Positions 53,077 to 63,953 are shown, numbered from the stretch's first letter. The stretch: DNA of 64,000 bases from Flavobacteriales bacterium (GCA_027067965.1 JAMOUV010000015.1:1-64000); one strand, 5' to 3'. Made by a program: numbers and translations. The notes: generated by a model from the letters alone, not told the origin.

Positions 53077-53447
53077 GCAAGATTTTACTGATTTTCGTAG
53101 GAGGCGGATTGGGAAGTGTCCTCAGATACATGATAGGTCTTTGGTTAAATGCATCACCTTACTTCATGCCTTACGGCACCTTTACGGTGAATATTTTAGG
53201 AAGTTTTTTAATAGGTATCGCAGGCGGATTTGGAGCCAAACCTTCCTTTCACAATCCCTATTTGATGTATTTCGTCATGCTTGGTTTTTTAGGAGGATTC
53301 ACTACCTTTTCATCCTTCTCTTTAGAAACTTTACAAATGATCAGAAACAATGATTGGGCCATGGCATCGGTATATGTAACCACTAGTGTAATTACAGGAA
53401 TTTTTGCCGCAGCCATCGGTTTTTATACCGGAAAAAATCTCTTATAA
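53073..53447 (+). CDS. crcB: Fluoride ion channel CrcB/FluC
   Basis: A 124-residue, four-helix inner-membrane protein that lets fluoride leave the cell as an antiparallel dimer. Family motifs: GGGLGSVLRYMIG, YGTFTVNILGSFLIGI (the Asn in the pore), and GFLGGFTTFSSFSLE with the Phe-box and Ser/Thr fluoride path. The length is typical. Its start overlaps the SRPBCC-GyrI gene (ATGA). No fluoride riboswitch is evident upstream. Confidence 0.95.
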   Translation: MSKILLIFVGGGLGSVLRYMIGLWLNASPYFMPYGTFTVNILGSFLIGIAGGFGAKPSFHNPYLMYFVMLGFLGGFTTFSSFSLETLQMIRNNDWAMASVYVTTSVITGIFAAAIGFYTGKNLL

Positions 53448-53496
53448 AATACTTTTCTTATCCTCCCCCGTCTTATACGCTTTTTTATCTTTATAA

Positions 53497-55590
<2,094 letters not shown>

Positions 55591-55642
55591 CATGGCGTAA
55601 TTTTTGTTGTTTCATACCGGTAAGGTTATTCATTAAATTTTC

Positions 55643-56692
55643 ATGGCCATGAAAAGATATATTTTATGGATAATAATGCTATTAACCGGTTTAAATTCGC
55701 TTGGACAAAATTTTTTTGAAAACATCAAGCCGGATGTTAATACATACTTGACACATTACGCCGCTCCGCTTTTTGAAGCGAATATGATAAATTTTTCCGA
55801 CGGTTGGGCGCACCGGGCCAAAACCCTAAAAACTTTTCATTTTTCATTGGATTTGATGGCTGATTATACCTTTATTCCCAGTCAGAAACAATATTTTAAA
55901 TTCATTCCGACAGAATACGAAACCTTGTCCGTTTTGGATGAAAACGGAAATCCCGTAAACGAACCACTTACCCTGCCGACATTACTGGGCGGCGACTCGA
56001 ATTATCGAATATTAATGGAAACCGAAGGTTCACTTCCCGGCACCAAAAATCGTTTGATTATCGACGTTCCGAATGGGTATAAAAAGGAACTGGAAAATAT
56101 TATCGAAGGACTTCCGCTTGGCATGCCCGGTGCCATGATTCAAATAAGAGCCGGTTTACCTTTTCATTCGGAGATTATGTTTCGATACTTTCCGGCAATT
56201 CATATTCCCCCTACCAAAATCGATTTTATGGGAATCGGTTTCAAACACGATATCGGCCGGTTTTTATTCCGAAAAAGTCCTTTTCATCTGGCTATATTGG
56301 CATCATATACTTCGGGGCATATAAAAACGGCAGCCCCGGATTATCCGGACATGAAAGGCACTTTTCAAATCACCACCCTGAATTTTCAAACCTTTGCATC
56401 TTTTGATTGGAAATTCTTGAGCATTTACGGAAGTATGGGAATAATAAAAGGAAATAATAGTCTTCAACTATTAGGAGAAATACAATATGAATATGAAATT
56501 GTGGACAATAGCGGTCACGTAATAGGCATTAAACCGGAAACCATCAACAACCCAGTCGATTTAAATTTCTCTTTATTAACAGCCACAAGTTCCGCAGGTA
56601 TATTGTTGAATTTGAAATTTTTACATATATTTGTCCAGTATAACATACAAAATTATTCCGGGCTTCATGCAGGAATAAGCATTGTCCTTTAA
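55643..56692 (+). CDS. Exported beta-barrel-like protein, DUF6588-like
   Basis: A 349-residue exported protein; the signal peptide ends LNSLGQ, and the start at 55643 or the second Met at 55649 is possible. The body begins FENIKPDVNTYLTHYAAPLFEANMIN (cut here to its first part FENIKPDVNTYL), followed by HFSLDLMADYTFIP and long amphipathic strands, as in the DUF6588 family of predicted outer-membrane proteins in Flavobacteriia. It ends with a GLHAGISIVL strand. The function is unknown. A 44-residue lipoprotein gene follows 10 bp later. Confidence 0.7.
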   Translation: MAMKRYILWIIMLLTGLNSLGQNFFENIKPDVNTYLTHYAAPLFEANMINFSDGWAHRAKTLKTFHFSLDLMADYTFIPSQKQYFKFIPTEYETLSVLDENGNPVNEPLTLPTLLGGDSNYRILMETEGSLPGTKNRLIIDVPNGYKKELENIIEGLPLGMPGAMIQIRAGLPFHSEIMFRYFPAIHIPPTKIDFMGIGFKHDIGRFLFRKSPFHLAILASYTSGHIKTAAPDYPDMKGTFQITTLNFQTFASFDWKFLSIYGSMGIIKGNNSLQLLGEIQYEYEIVDNSGHVIGIKPETINNPVDLNFSLLTATSSAGILLNLKFLHIFVQYNIQNYSGLHAGISIVL

Positions 56693-56702
56693 ATATTTTA
56701 TA

Positions 56703-56837
56703 ATGAAGAAAATTGCAGCCATATTCGGAATCTTAGCCATCGTCATTTCCTTGAGTTCATGCGGTTCGTATGAAGATTGTCGGGGGGCGGATATTCAAAA
56801 AAACCAACCGCAAACCGAACAAAGCATTCCGGCTTAA
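56703..56837 (+). CDS. Small lipoprotein, 44 residues
   Basis: A small frame that starts at the ATG at 56703 and stops at 56837. It encodes MKKIAAIFGILAIVISLSSC, a textbook lipoprotein signal, followed by a 24-residue mature peptide, GSYEDCRGADIQKNQPQTE and a short end. A second Cys occurs in the mature part. It lies 10 bp after the DUF6588-like gene and probably shares its transcript. Tiny lipoproteins of this kind are common in Flavobacteriia; the role is unknown. Confidence 0.75.
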   Translation: MKKIAAIFGILAIVISLSSCGSYEDCRGADIQKNQPQTEQSIPA

Positions 56838-56895
56838 TTTACAGTAAAAATAAAGTTTCATCACCGTTTGCAGGATTACACAAGCGGTGATTTTG

Positions 56896-56903
56896 TATTT
56901 TTG
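56896..56903 (+). promoter_or_regulatory. Candidate -7 promoter box for the mnmA operon
   Basis: TATTTTTG is an exact TAnnTTTG match, 22 bp before the mnmA ATG. The nearest upstream TTG (56868-56870) is 25 bp away, somewhat too far. Confidence 0.55.
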
Positions 56904-56924
56904 CAACCGAACTAACAAAAGATA

Positions 56925-58121
56925 ATGTCCGAAAAAGGAAAAGTTGTGGTAGGCCTCTCCGGCGGTGTGGATTCGTCGGTGGCGGCTAAATTATTACTCG
57001 ATCAAGGATATGAAGTGATCGGGGCCTTTATGCTCAATTGGGATGACGAGCGCTATCTTAAAACCAACGAAATGCATTGGATAAAGGATAGCGAAGACGC
57101 CCGAAAAGTGGCGGAACAATTGGGCATTCCGTTTTATATTTTCGATTTCAGAAAAAAATATTTTCAACGCGTCATCGACTATATGTTTCGGGAATATGAA
57201 CGAGGTCACACGCCAAATCCGGACATACTTTGTAACCGGGAAGTAAAATTCGATTTGTTTTGGGAAGAAGCCAAAAAATATGGTGCGGATTATGTAGCCA
57301 CGGGCCATTATGCACGGAAAGACAGCATTATTAAAGACGGCCGGACCATTTATCGCTTGCTGGCAGGCAAAGACCCGAAGAAAGACCAATCCTATTTTCT
57401 TTGCCAACTCAACCAAGAACAACTCAAGCATGCCTTATTTCCCGTTGGAGAATTACATAAAACCCAAGTACGTGAAATTGCCGCCCGGTCGGGCTTAATT
57501 ACAGCGGAGAAAAAAGATTCCCAAGGGCTTTGTTTTGTCGGAAAGGTGAATTTGCCCGATTTTCTGCGCCAACAATTGGCCCCGAAAGAAGGCGATATCG
57601 TTTACATTCCCCGTAGTTTTTACGATCGCATTAAACGTCCGGACACCTTTCCCGACGAGCGTGCCCGGCTTGAATTTTTAGCCGAAAAATATACCTATTC
57701 GCCCGAAGACGGCCGCGTGGTAGGGAAACATCAAGGAGCACATTATTTCACTATCGGACAGCGTAAAGGGCTCCATATCGGCGGTTTCAAGCAACGAACC
57801 TTTGTTATCGGTACCGATACCCGGACCAATACGGTTTATATAGGAGAACATTATACCCACCCGGGGCTCTATAGGCAAGCATTAAAAATACCACTCGAAG
57901 ATGTCCATTGGATAAGAGAAGATTTACAACTCGAACCGGGCGAAAAAATGAATGTCAAAGTTCGCATCCGTCATCAGCAACCCTTACAAGACGCCAAGCT
58001 GCATCAATTTGACGACGTATTGTTTATTGAATTTGCCAAGCCCCAACAAGGAGTAGCTCAAGGTCAATTCGCTTCATGGTATGTGGATGACGAATTACTT
58101 GGATCAGCCGTGATAAACTAA
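56925..58121 (+). CDS. mnmA: tRNA 2-thiouridylase MnmA
   Basis: A 398-residue cytoplasmic enzyme that thiolates U34 of tRNA-Lys, -Glu and -Gln. It has the PP-loop GLSGGVDSS near the start, a catalytic Cys in NPDILCNREVKFD (about 101) and a second in SQGLCFVGKV (about 200), which form the reactive disulfide pair, and ATGHYAR, followed by the C-terminal beta-barrel domain (GQRKGLHIGG). The length is a little above 360-370, partly because of an insertion near 40-60 (DERYLKTNEMHWIKD), as in other Bacteroidota. Its last base is the first base of the prmC start codon. Confidence 0.95.
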   Translation: MSEKGKVVVGLSGGVDSSVAAKLLLDQGYEVIGAFMLNWDDERYLKTNEMHWIKDSEDARKVAEQLGIPFYIFDFRKKYFQRVIDYMFREYERGHTPNPDILCNREVKFDLFWEEAKKYGADYVATGHYARKDSIIKDGRTIYRLLAGKDPKKDQSYFLCQLNQEQLKHALFPVGELHKTQVREIAARSGLITAEKKDSQGLCFVGKVNLPDFLRQQLAPKEGDIVYIPRSFYDRIKRPDTFPDERARLEFLAEKYTYSPEDGRVVGKHQGAHYFTIGQRKGLHIGGFKQRTFVIGTDTRTNTVYIGEHYTHPGLYRQALKIPLEDVHWIREDLQLEPGEKMNVKVRIRHQQPLQDAKLHQFDDVLFIEFAKPQQGVAQGQFASWYVDDELLGSAVIN

Positions 58122-58984
58122 TGAAAATAGAAGCACAATTTTTACGCAAGCTTTTTGCAAAAGAACTTTCGGAACTTTATACTTCCACCGAAATAAACAG
58201 GATTTTTTTCTTTATACTAGAAAGTTTGTGCGGACTTTCTTATACACAATATTTTACAAATCCTTCCACGGAAATTGAAGCGGAAAAATGTATCGAGTCC
58301 TTATCTCGGTTAAAAACCGGCGAACCATGGCAATATGTAGCCGGCGAAACCGATTTTCTATCCTTGCGACTAAAGGTGGATCATCGGGTATTAATTCCAC
58401 GCCCCGAAACGGAAGAATTGGTTCTCCTCGTATTTGAACAATTAAAAAATAATCCGCCTCTTCATATATTGGATGTGGGTACCGGAAGCGGCGCCATTGC
58501 CCTGGCCCTAAAAAAACTGTTTCCCGGTAGTCAGGTTACGGCCATGGACTTTTCGAAAGAAATACTAGAATTGGTCGAAGAAAATGCCCGGCTAAACAAT
58601 CTTGAAATTCAAATACACCACGGCGACATAAATAAAAATGAATTTCCTAATAAAAATTTCGACCTCATTGTTTCCAATCCGCCTTATGTCATGGAAAGTG
58701 AAAAAAAATTCATGCAAAAGAATGTGCTTCATTTTGAACCGCACCGGGCATTATTCGTTCCGGATAATGATCCTATTGTTTTTTACCGGAAAATTATCGA
58801 TTTTTACAACTCGTCATCAAAGGGACTACTCTTTTTTGAATTGAATCCCGCTACTGCAAAAAAAGTAGGAGACTATGCAAAAGAGATTAATCTTCGAATA
58901 AATTTTTATCCTGATAGTTTTAAGCGGTTACGCTTTGCTAGAATCAACAAATCGAATGAAAAACAAAGAGAAGATAACGCTTAA
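58121..58984 (+). CDS. prmC: Release factor glutamine methyltransferase PrmC
   Basis: A 287-residue SAM-dependent enzyme that methylates the Gln of the GGQ motif in release factors. A helical N-terminal domain (about 1-90) is followed by the Rossmann methyltransferase (about 110-280): RVLIPRPETEELV, ILDVGTGSGAIALAL (SAM site) and the catalytic NPPY in FDLIVSNPPYVM. The stop of mnmA and the start share a base (TAATG), so they are translationally coupled; the acetyltransferase gene starts inside its last 29 bp. Confidence 0.95.
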   Translation: MKIEAQFLRKLFAKELSELYTSTEINRIFFFILESLCGLSYTQYFTNPSTEIEAEKCIESLSRLKTGEPWQYVAGETDFLSLRLKVDHRVLIPRPETEELVLLVFEQLKNNPPLHILDVGTGSGAIALALKKLFPGSQVTAMDFSKEILELVEENARLNNLEIQIHHGDINKNEFPNKNFDLIVSNPPYVMESEKKFMQKNVLHFEPHRALFVPDNDPIVFYRKIIDFYNSSSKGLLFFELNPATAKKVGDYAKEINLRINFYPDSFKRLRFARINKSNEKQREDNA

Positions 58985-59435
58985 AAAATTCGATGAATTA
59001 AACAAAGAAGAACTCTATCGCATTTTGCAAATGCGAGCGGAAATATTTATTAAAGAACAACAAGCCCCCTATCTCGATCCGGATAATAAAGATCAAATTG
59101 CCTGGCATTTATTTATCCGAAACCGAAAGGGAAAAATTGTCGGATACAGCCGGATTTTCGGTCCGGGCGGCTATTTTTCAGGTAGTACCTGTATCGGACG
59201 CGTATCGGTGGACAAATCTTATAGAAATCAAGGATTAGGATATGTGTTAATGCAAAAAAGCATTGATTTTCTAAGACAAAATTATCCGGAATATCCGGTG
59301 GAAATAAGCGCCCAGACCTACTTGATAAAATTTTATCAAAGTTTGGGGTTCGTTCAAATTAGCAATCAATATCTCGAAGACGGTTTGCCCCACGTGCGAA
59401 TGAAATTATATTTTAATGATGAAAATCGAAATTAA
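58956..59435 (+). CDS. ElaA-type GNAT acetyltransferase, first copy
   Basis: A 159-residue GNAT N-acetyltransferase. I choose the ATG at 58956 (MKNKEKITLKKFDEL), which overlaps the prmC end by 29 bp. The ElaA-like pattern LYRILQMRAEIFIKEQQAPYLDPDNKD is here given in parts: LYRILQMRAEIFIKEQQAPY, then the acetyl-CoA loop VSVDKSYRNQGLGYVLM and the C-terminal PVEISAQTYLIKFYQSLGF. The substrate is unknown. The next gene is a paralogue with about the same layout. Confidence 0.88.
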   Translation: MKNKEKITLKKFDELNKEELYRILQMRAEIFIKEQQAPYLDPDNKDQIAWHLFIRNRKGKIVGYSRIFGPGGYFSGSTCIGRVSVDKSYRNQGLGYVLMQKSIDFLRQNYPEYPVEISAQTYLIKFYQSLGFVQISNQYLEDGLPHVRMKLYFNDENRN

Positions 59436-59865
59436 AAATTGGGAAGCTTTATCGCTATATGAAGTTTATGACATTTTACGGCTTCGGGGAGAAGTGTTTG
59501 TGGTCGGACAGCAATGTACTTGTGTGGATCCGGACGGTAAAGACCCCTCGGCTTTTCATCTTATGATGCATGACGGCGAAAAACTTATCGGATACGCCCG
59601 GCTTTTCCCGCCCGGTATCTATCTGAAAGATGCTTCTTCCTTGGGTAGAGTGGCTCTATTAAAAGATTATAGAAATAGAGGATTGGGGAAAGAAATTATG
59701 AAGCAAAGTATTAATTTTTTCAAAGAAAATTATCCCGGCATTCCTCTCATTATCAGCGCCCAATCCTACTTGGAAAAATTTTATCGTAACTTGGGATTCA
59801 AAACCGTAAGTGAAGCATATTTGGAAGAAAATATGCCGCATGTACGGATGAAATTGAATTTATAA
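59416..59865 (+). CDS. ElaA-type GNAT acetyltransferase, second copy
   Basis: A 149-residue paralogue of the previous gene, overlapping it by 20 bp. It shares YDILRLRGEVFVVGQQCTCV, the acetyl-CoA loop VALLKDYRNRGLGKEIM, IISAQSYLEKFYRNLGF and the end GLPHVRMKL (here NMPHVRMKL). The two proteins differ at the pocket residues QQAPYLDPD versus QQCTCVDPD, so their substrates may differ. Two adjacent Met codons begin it. The SDR gene follows 11 bp later. Confidence 0.88.
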   Translation: MMKIEIKNWEALSLYEVYDILRLRGEVFVVGQQCTCVDPDGKDPSAFHLMMHDGEKLIGYARLFPPGIYLKDASSLGRVALLKDYRNRGLGKEIMKQSINFFKENYPGIPLIISAQSYLEKFYRNLGFKTVSEAYLEENMPHVRMKLNL

Positions 59866-59876
59866 AAGCAGTATTT

Positions 59877-60758
59877 ATGAAATATACAGAAATTATGTTG
59901 CGCGAAAACAGTTTGAGCGATAAGCACATTATCGTGACGGGCGGCGGAAGCGGATTGGGAAAATCGATGAGTGAAGTCCTATTGAAACTCGGCGCCAAAG
60001 TATTGATATGTTCGCGTAATGAAGAAAAATTAAAACAAGCCGTTCAAGACCTAAAATCAGCAACCGGCGGTCAGGTAAGCTATGCCGTTTGTGATGTGCG
60101 TTCATACGAAGATACACAAAAGGCATTGGATGAAGCCGTGAACCGTTTCGGCTACGTCAACGGATTAATTAATAACGCCGCCGGCAATTTTGTAAGCCCG
60201 ACGGAACGTTTATCGGCCCATGCTTTCGACGTGATAATCGACATCGTCTTAAAGGGTACGAAAAACATGACACTTGCCGCCGGCAAATATTGGATTAACA
60301 ACGGAATAAAACCCGTTTCGGTAGTAAATATAGTAACCACTTATGCCTTTACCGGGTCGGGATATGTGGTTCCTTCCGCTTCGGCCAAAGCGGGAGTGCT
60401 GGCCATGACCCGTTCCTTAGCGGCCGAATGGGCAAAATACGGCATGCGATTTAATGCCGTTGCGCCGGGCCCCTTTCCTACGAAAGGGGCCTGGGAGCGA
60501 TTGCTCCCGGGCGAATTAAAAAATAAATTCGACCCGGCGCAACGGGTTCCGCTCAAACGTGTAGGCGAACATATTGAACTGGCCAATTTGGTATCGTATC
60601 TCATCAGCGATTATTCGGCATACATCAATGGAGAAGTCATTACTATCGACGGGGGCGAATGGATATACAATGCCGGGCAATTCAATGCTTTCGACCAAAT
60701 CACACCCGAGCAATGGGATTTATTAGCCCAATTGATCAAATCAAAAAAGAAAAAATGA
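59877..60758 (+). CDS. Short-chain dehydrogenase, 2,4-dienoyl-CoA reductase type
   Basis: A 293-residue SDR enzyme. The cofactor loop is VTGGGSGLGKSM, the structural motif is LINNAAGNFVSPTERLS and the catalytic region is TGSGYVVPSASAKAGVLAMTRSLA, lacking the normal Tyr-x-x-x-Lys but with the Ser/Lys arrangement of 2,4-dienoyl-CoA reductases; GPFPTKGAWERL also fits that group. It would reduce dienoyl-CoA esters with NADPH when unsaturated fatty acids are broken down. Its stop overlaps the RNase H start (ATGA). Confidence 0.88.
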   Translation: MKYTEIMLRENSLSDKHIIVTGGGSGLGKSMSEVLLKLGAKVLICSRNEEKLKQAVQDLKSATGGQVSYAVCDVRSYEDTQKALDEAVNRFGYVNGLINNAAGNFVSPTERLSAHAFDVIIDIVLKGTKNMTLAAGKYWINNGIKPVSVVNIVTTYAFTGSGYVVPSASAKAGVLAMTRSLAAEWAKYGMRFNAVAPGPFPTKGAWERLLPGELKNKFDPAQRVPLKRVGEHIELANLVSYLISDYSAYINGEVITIDGGEWIYNAGQFNAFDQITPEQWDLLAQLIKSKKKK

Positions 60759-61255
60759 AAAACGACGACAAACGGATCATTATTTACACCGACGGTTCGG
60801 CTTTGGGAAATCCCGGTCCGGGCGGATACGGCATTTTGATGATTTTGGAAGATACGAATTACAAGAAAAGTTTTTCCGAAGGGTTTCGTCATACCACCAA
60901 CAACAGAATGGAGTTGAAAGCCGTAGTAGAAGCGTTAAAGAAAATCAAATGGCCCGACCAAAAAGTAATTGTCGTCACCGATTCCACCTATGTATCGAAT
61001 GCCATCAACAAAGGTTGGTTGGATAACTGGAAAGAAAGAAAATTCAAAAAAATAAAAAACCCCGATTTATGGAAACAGTTGGCCGAATTGCTCGACAAGC
61101 ACCGGGTGGAATTTTGGTGGACCCGCGGTCATAACAATCATCCCGAAAACGAATACTGCGATAAATTAGCCAAAAAAGCCGCCAAACAACCCAAACACCG
61201 CTTAAAAATCGATAAAGAATACGAAAAAATCAATCCGCCGGCACCAAAAAAATAA
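60755..61255 (+). CDS. rnhA: Ribonuclease HI
   Basis: A 166-residue RNase HI that cuts the RNA strand of RNA-DNA hybrids. I use the ATG at 60755, which overlaps the SDR stop (ATGA); the longer frame runs back into that gene. The catalytic set is visible: Asp in IIYTDGSALGNPGPGGYG, Glu in TNNRMELKAVVEAL, Asp in VVTDSTYVSNAI and Asp in ENEYCDKLAKK, with His in WTRGHNNHPENEY. A Lys/Pro-rich tail of about 20 residues follows. It is the last gene of the mnmA operon. Confidence 0.95.
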   Translation: MKNDDKRIIIYTDGSALGNPGPGGYGILMILEDTNYKKSFSEGFRHTTNNRMELKAVVEALKKIKWPDQKVIVVTDSTYVSNAINKGWLDNWKERKFKKIKNPDLWKQLAELLDKHRVEFWWTRGHNNHPENEYCDKLAKKAAKQPKHRLKIDKEYEKINPPAPKK

Positions 61256-61324
61256 AGATAACAAATTCATTTTCAAACTTTTTAGGCCTTCCCGTTTATC
61301 GAACAAAAAAATCAAAGAAAATAC

Positions 61325-61355
61325 TTGCCCGGATAATTAAAAAATTATATATTTG
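61325..61355 (+). promoter_or_regulatory. Promoter of tRNA-Asn
   Basis: TTG at 61325-61327, a 20-bp spacer and TATATTTG at 61348-61355 match the Bacteroidota -33/-7 pattern. The tRNA begins at 61369. Confidence 0.7.
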
Positions 61356-61368
61356 CACCCGGAAACAT

Positions 61369-61442
61369 TCCCCCGTAGCTCAGTTGGTTAGAGCAGTGGA
61401 CTGTTAATCCATGTGTCGCTGGTTCAAGTCCAGCCGGGGGAG
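61369..61442 (+). tRNA. tRNA-Asn (anticodon GTT)
   Basis: A 74-nt tRNA. Acceptor arms TCCCCCG and CGGGGGA pair, with discriminator G. The D arm contains GCTCAGTTGGTTAGAGC. The anticodon loop CTGTTAA gives GTT, and the T arm is GCTGGTTCAAGTCCAGC. The CCA end is not encoded (GCA follows). A terminator hairpin starts 6 bp downstream. Confidence 0.97.
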
Positions 61443-61448
61443 CAAAAC

Positions 61449-61472
61449 GGCACTTGAAAAGTGCCTTTTTTT
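61449..61472 (+). terminator. Terminator of tRNA-Asn
   Basis: Stem GGCACTT / AAGTGCC with a 3-nt loop, followed by seven T. The next about 220 bases up to the next gene hold nothing recognisable. Confidence 0.85.
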
Positions 61473-61691
61473 ATACCTAAAATCTCCTATTATAACTGAT
61501 TGGCGGTAAAGAAGCATTTCGTAAAAATTCCATTATGATATTATAAAAAAATCTTCATGAAACCGATTATATCAAAATATTTTATACCGAAAATATTAAA
61601 GATCCCTTTTTTAACAGAAGATTAACTAGGCCATATTCTTTAATTATTTTAAAAACTTGTATATTGCATAATAATTATAAATCATGGTAAG

Positions 61692-63953
61692 ATGAAAAAG
61701 ATCATTTTATTGCTGTTCATAGCGGTCGTTTTAACAGAAGGATTAAAGGCGCAAGTAGCCATAAATTCCACAGGAGACGACCCTAACCCCAACGCTATGT
61801 TGGATGTAAGTAGTCATGACAAGGGAATGCTAATTCCGCGAATGAGTACTGCCGAACGAACCGGAATGAATTTGGGTGCTGCTGAAAACGGGCTCTATGT
61901 GTATGATACCGATACCAATTCATTTTGGTATTGGGACGGAACCCAATGGAAAGCAATGGGTAGTGGTGCTGTTTCGGAAGACAAAGATTGGTATAAAGAA
62001 GGAACTACAACGGCTCCTACCGATATAACGGACAATATGTTTCATATGGGTAACGTAGCCATAGGAAAAAACACGGCTACAGATAAATTGGATGTATTTG
62101 ACGATCAGGCAAGTAATGTGCTAAAGGTAGAAAATGCAAGCACCGCCGAAGCAAAACGAACCGCCGGTATATTCAATATTGATGGTGCGGGATCCATCGG
62201 TATGAATGGAAAAATGGGAATTGTTTCTACAATAGGCGGACACGGTGCCAGCGACGGATTTGCTCCATTGGTTGGTGCTTATCACATGGTTATAGGAGAC
62301 GACACCAATACCCAGTACCAATACGGTACGGTGAACGAAATAGGAGGAACTAACAGTGCCTTTAAAATCGGTACTAATAATTATCTCTACGGAAATGTGC
62401 CCGAAAATACCTATCATTACGGTACCTTAAATATGTTTTACGGAACGGGAGACGGTACCATCTTCGGAACTTACGAATATTTTGTAGATAATGGAGACGG
62501 TTTACGCTTCGGTACATACAGACGTATGGGAGGTAGCGGTAATGGAAATCAATTCGGTGCCTTTAACCGTATTGTGAATAGCGGAACGGGAAAACATATC
62601 GGAACTATCAATGAAATTAAAAATAGAGGACCTGCCGCGCATATAGGTACTTTAAACGCCATCGGCGCAGGCGTACCTGAAGAAGATACCGATCATATCG
62701 TCCCCATCACCAATGACAGCGACGGAAAAAGAATTGGCGAAATTAACGTAGTGGCCGGTAACGGCGGTGGTATTCATGTGGCCGAAGCAAACAACATCAT
62801 CAGTACCGGAAACGGACTTCATGCCGGTGAAGTAACCGTTTTAGGACATGATTATACGACTAATGACAACACTTCTACTACCGGATTGCATGTCGGTTCG
62901 GTGATCAACTTAACCGATACCGGCAATCAAGACCGTTTCGGCTCGGTTAATCTTATGGGATTAATTATGAATCCTGCAGACCCGATGAATCCGGTTCATG
63001 TGACCGGCGATGCCGACGCCCGAAGAGTTGCCGAAGTAAATAGCATTGGTGGTGACGGAAACGGCATGCATATAGCCGAATCCAATAATGTCATCAGCAC
63101 CGGAAACGGTTATCATGCCGGGCAAATTAACATGTTGGGACATAACTACGTAAACAATACCAATACTTCTACCACCGGCATCCACACAGGTACCGTTAAT
63201 AACCTTACCGATACCGGTAATCGCGTACGTATCGGTGAAACCAATGTAATCGGATTGATTTTGAACCCGGCCGATTATACCAATCCTATTCCCGTAACAG
63301 GCGATAGCGATGCCAAAAGGATAGGCGAAATTAATACGGTTGGAGGTGACGGAAACGGCCAGCATTACGGCGTTATTAACAGTATTGTTTCCACTGGAAA
63401 CGGACTTCATGTGGCTTCATTCAATAAAGTAGGTCCCGGCGGAACCGGTCCGCATATTGCGGTATACGGCGAAGTCGATGACAACGACCCCACCGCCATG
63501 GCCGGTGTATTCAAAGGTGATGTAACGGCTCGAAACTATATTAGCATCATCAATATCGCAGCAGGTGTTTGGCTGGAAAATAATGAAACCAACTGGGCGG
63601 ACTTGCCTAAATACAATGTCGCCTTCTCTCCTCAGGATTATAGCAAAACAGGCATGGTCGAAATTAAAATTGTAGCCAAAATTTCCGGCTTCAATGGCAC
63701 GCAATCCGACCATCAATTCAGAGTTCGAGCATTACAAAACGGTGCCGCTTCCACCATAATTGCGCCCACCGATACTTGGACTTGGACGCAACTGAAATCT
63801 GACACTTACATGATTTCAACCGATTGGAAACCGTGGAATGCAGGTATTGCACCTTGGCTCTTGAGTTTCCAAGTAAAAAATAGCAACGGTGCATCGCTGA
63901 AATTCACTAATATTTATGTGATGGTGCGTCCCGTTCAAATTTCCGCACCTTAA
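61692..63953 (+). CDS. Exported fibre-like protein with 98-residue tandem repeats
   Basis: A 753-residue exported protein (signal peptide ends EGLKAQ). Its first 95 residues match the cap of the S74 fibre at 19887 (VAINSTGDDPNPNAMLDVSS, KGMLIPRMST, FWYWDGTQWKAMG). The middle is Gly/Asn-rich beta-repeat material. Two full 98-residue repeats (about 343-440 and 441-538) and a partial third are seen, with GNGxHxAExNNxISTGNG, NTSTTGxHxGxVxNLTDTGN and PVxVTGD in each. It lacks an S74 domain and instead ends in a beta-sandwich-like domain (about 610-753, VEIKIVAKISGFNGTQSDHQ, VMVRPVQISAP). Probably a surface or secreted fibre; partner unknown. A perfect hairpin follows at the window edge. Confidence 0.8.
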   Translation: MKKIILLLFIAVVLTEGLKAQVAINSTGDDPNPNAMLDVSSHDKGMLIPRMSTAERTGMNLGAAENGLYVYDTDTNSFWYWDGTQWKAMGSGAVSEDKDWYKEGTTTAPTDITDNMFHMGNVAIGKNTATDKLDVFDDQASNVLKVENASTAEAKRTAGIFNIDGAGSIGMNGKMGIVSTIGGHGASDGFAPLVGAYHMVIGDDTNTQYQYGTVNEIGGTNSAFKIGTNNYLYGNVPENTYHYGTLNMFYGTGDGTIFGTYEYFVDNGDGLRFGTYRRMGGSGNGNQFGAFNRIVNSGTGKHIGTINEIKNRGPAAHIGTLNAIGAGVPEEDTDHIVPITNDSDGKRIGEINVVAGNGGGIHVAEANNIISTGNGLHAGEVTVLGHDYTTNDNTSTTGLHVGSVINLTDTGNQDRFGSVNLMGLIMNPADPMNPVHVTGDADARRVAEVNSIGGDGNGMHIAESNNVISTGNGYHAGQINMLGHNYVNNTNTSTTGIHTGTVNNLTDTGNRVRIGETNVIGLILNPADYTNPIPVTGDSDAKRIGEINTVGGDGNGQHYGVINSIVSTGNGLHVASFNKVGPGGTGPHIAVYGEVDDNDPTAMAGVFKGDVTARNYISIINIAAGVWLENNETNWADLPKYNVAFSPQDYSKTGMVEIKIVAKISGFNGTQSDHQFRVRALQNGAASTIIAPTDTWTWTQLKSDTYMISTDWKPWNAGIAPWLLSFQVKNSNGASLKFTNIYVMVRPVQISAP

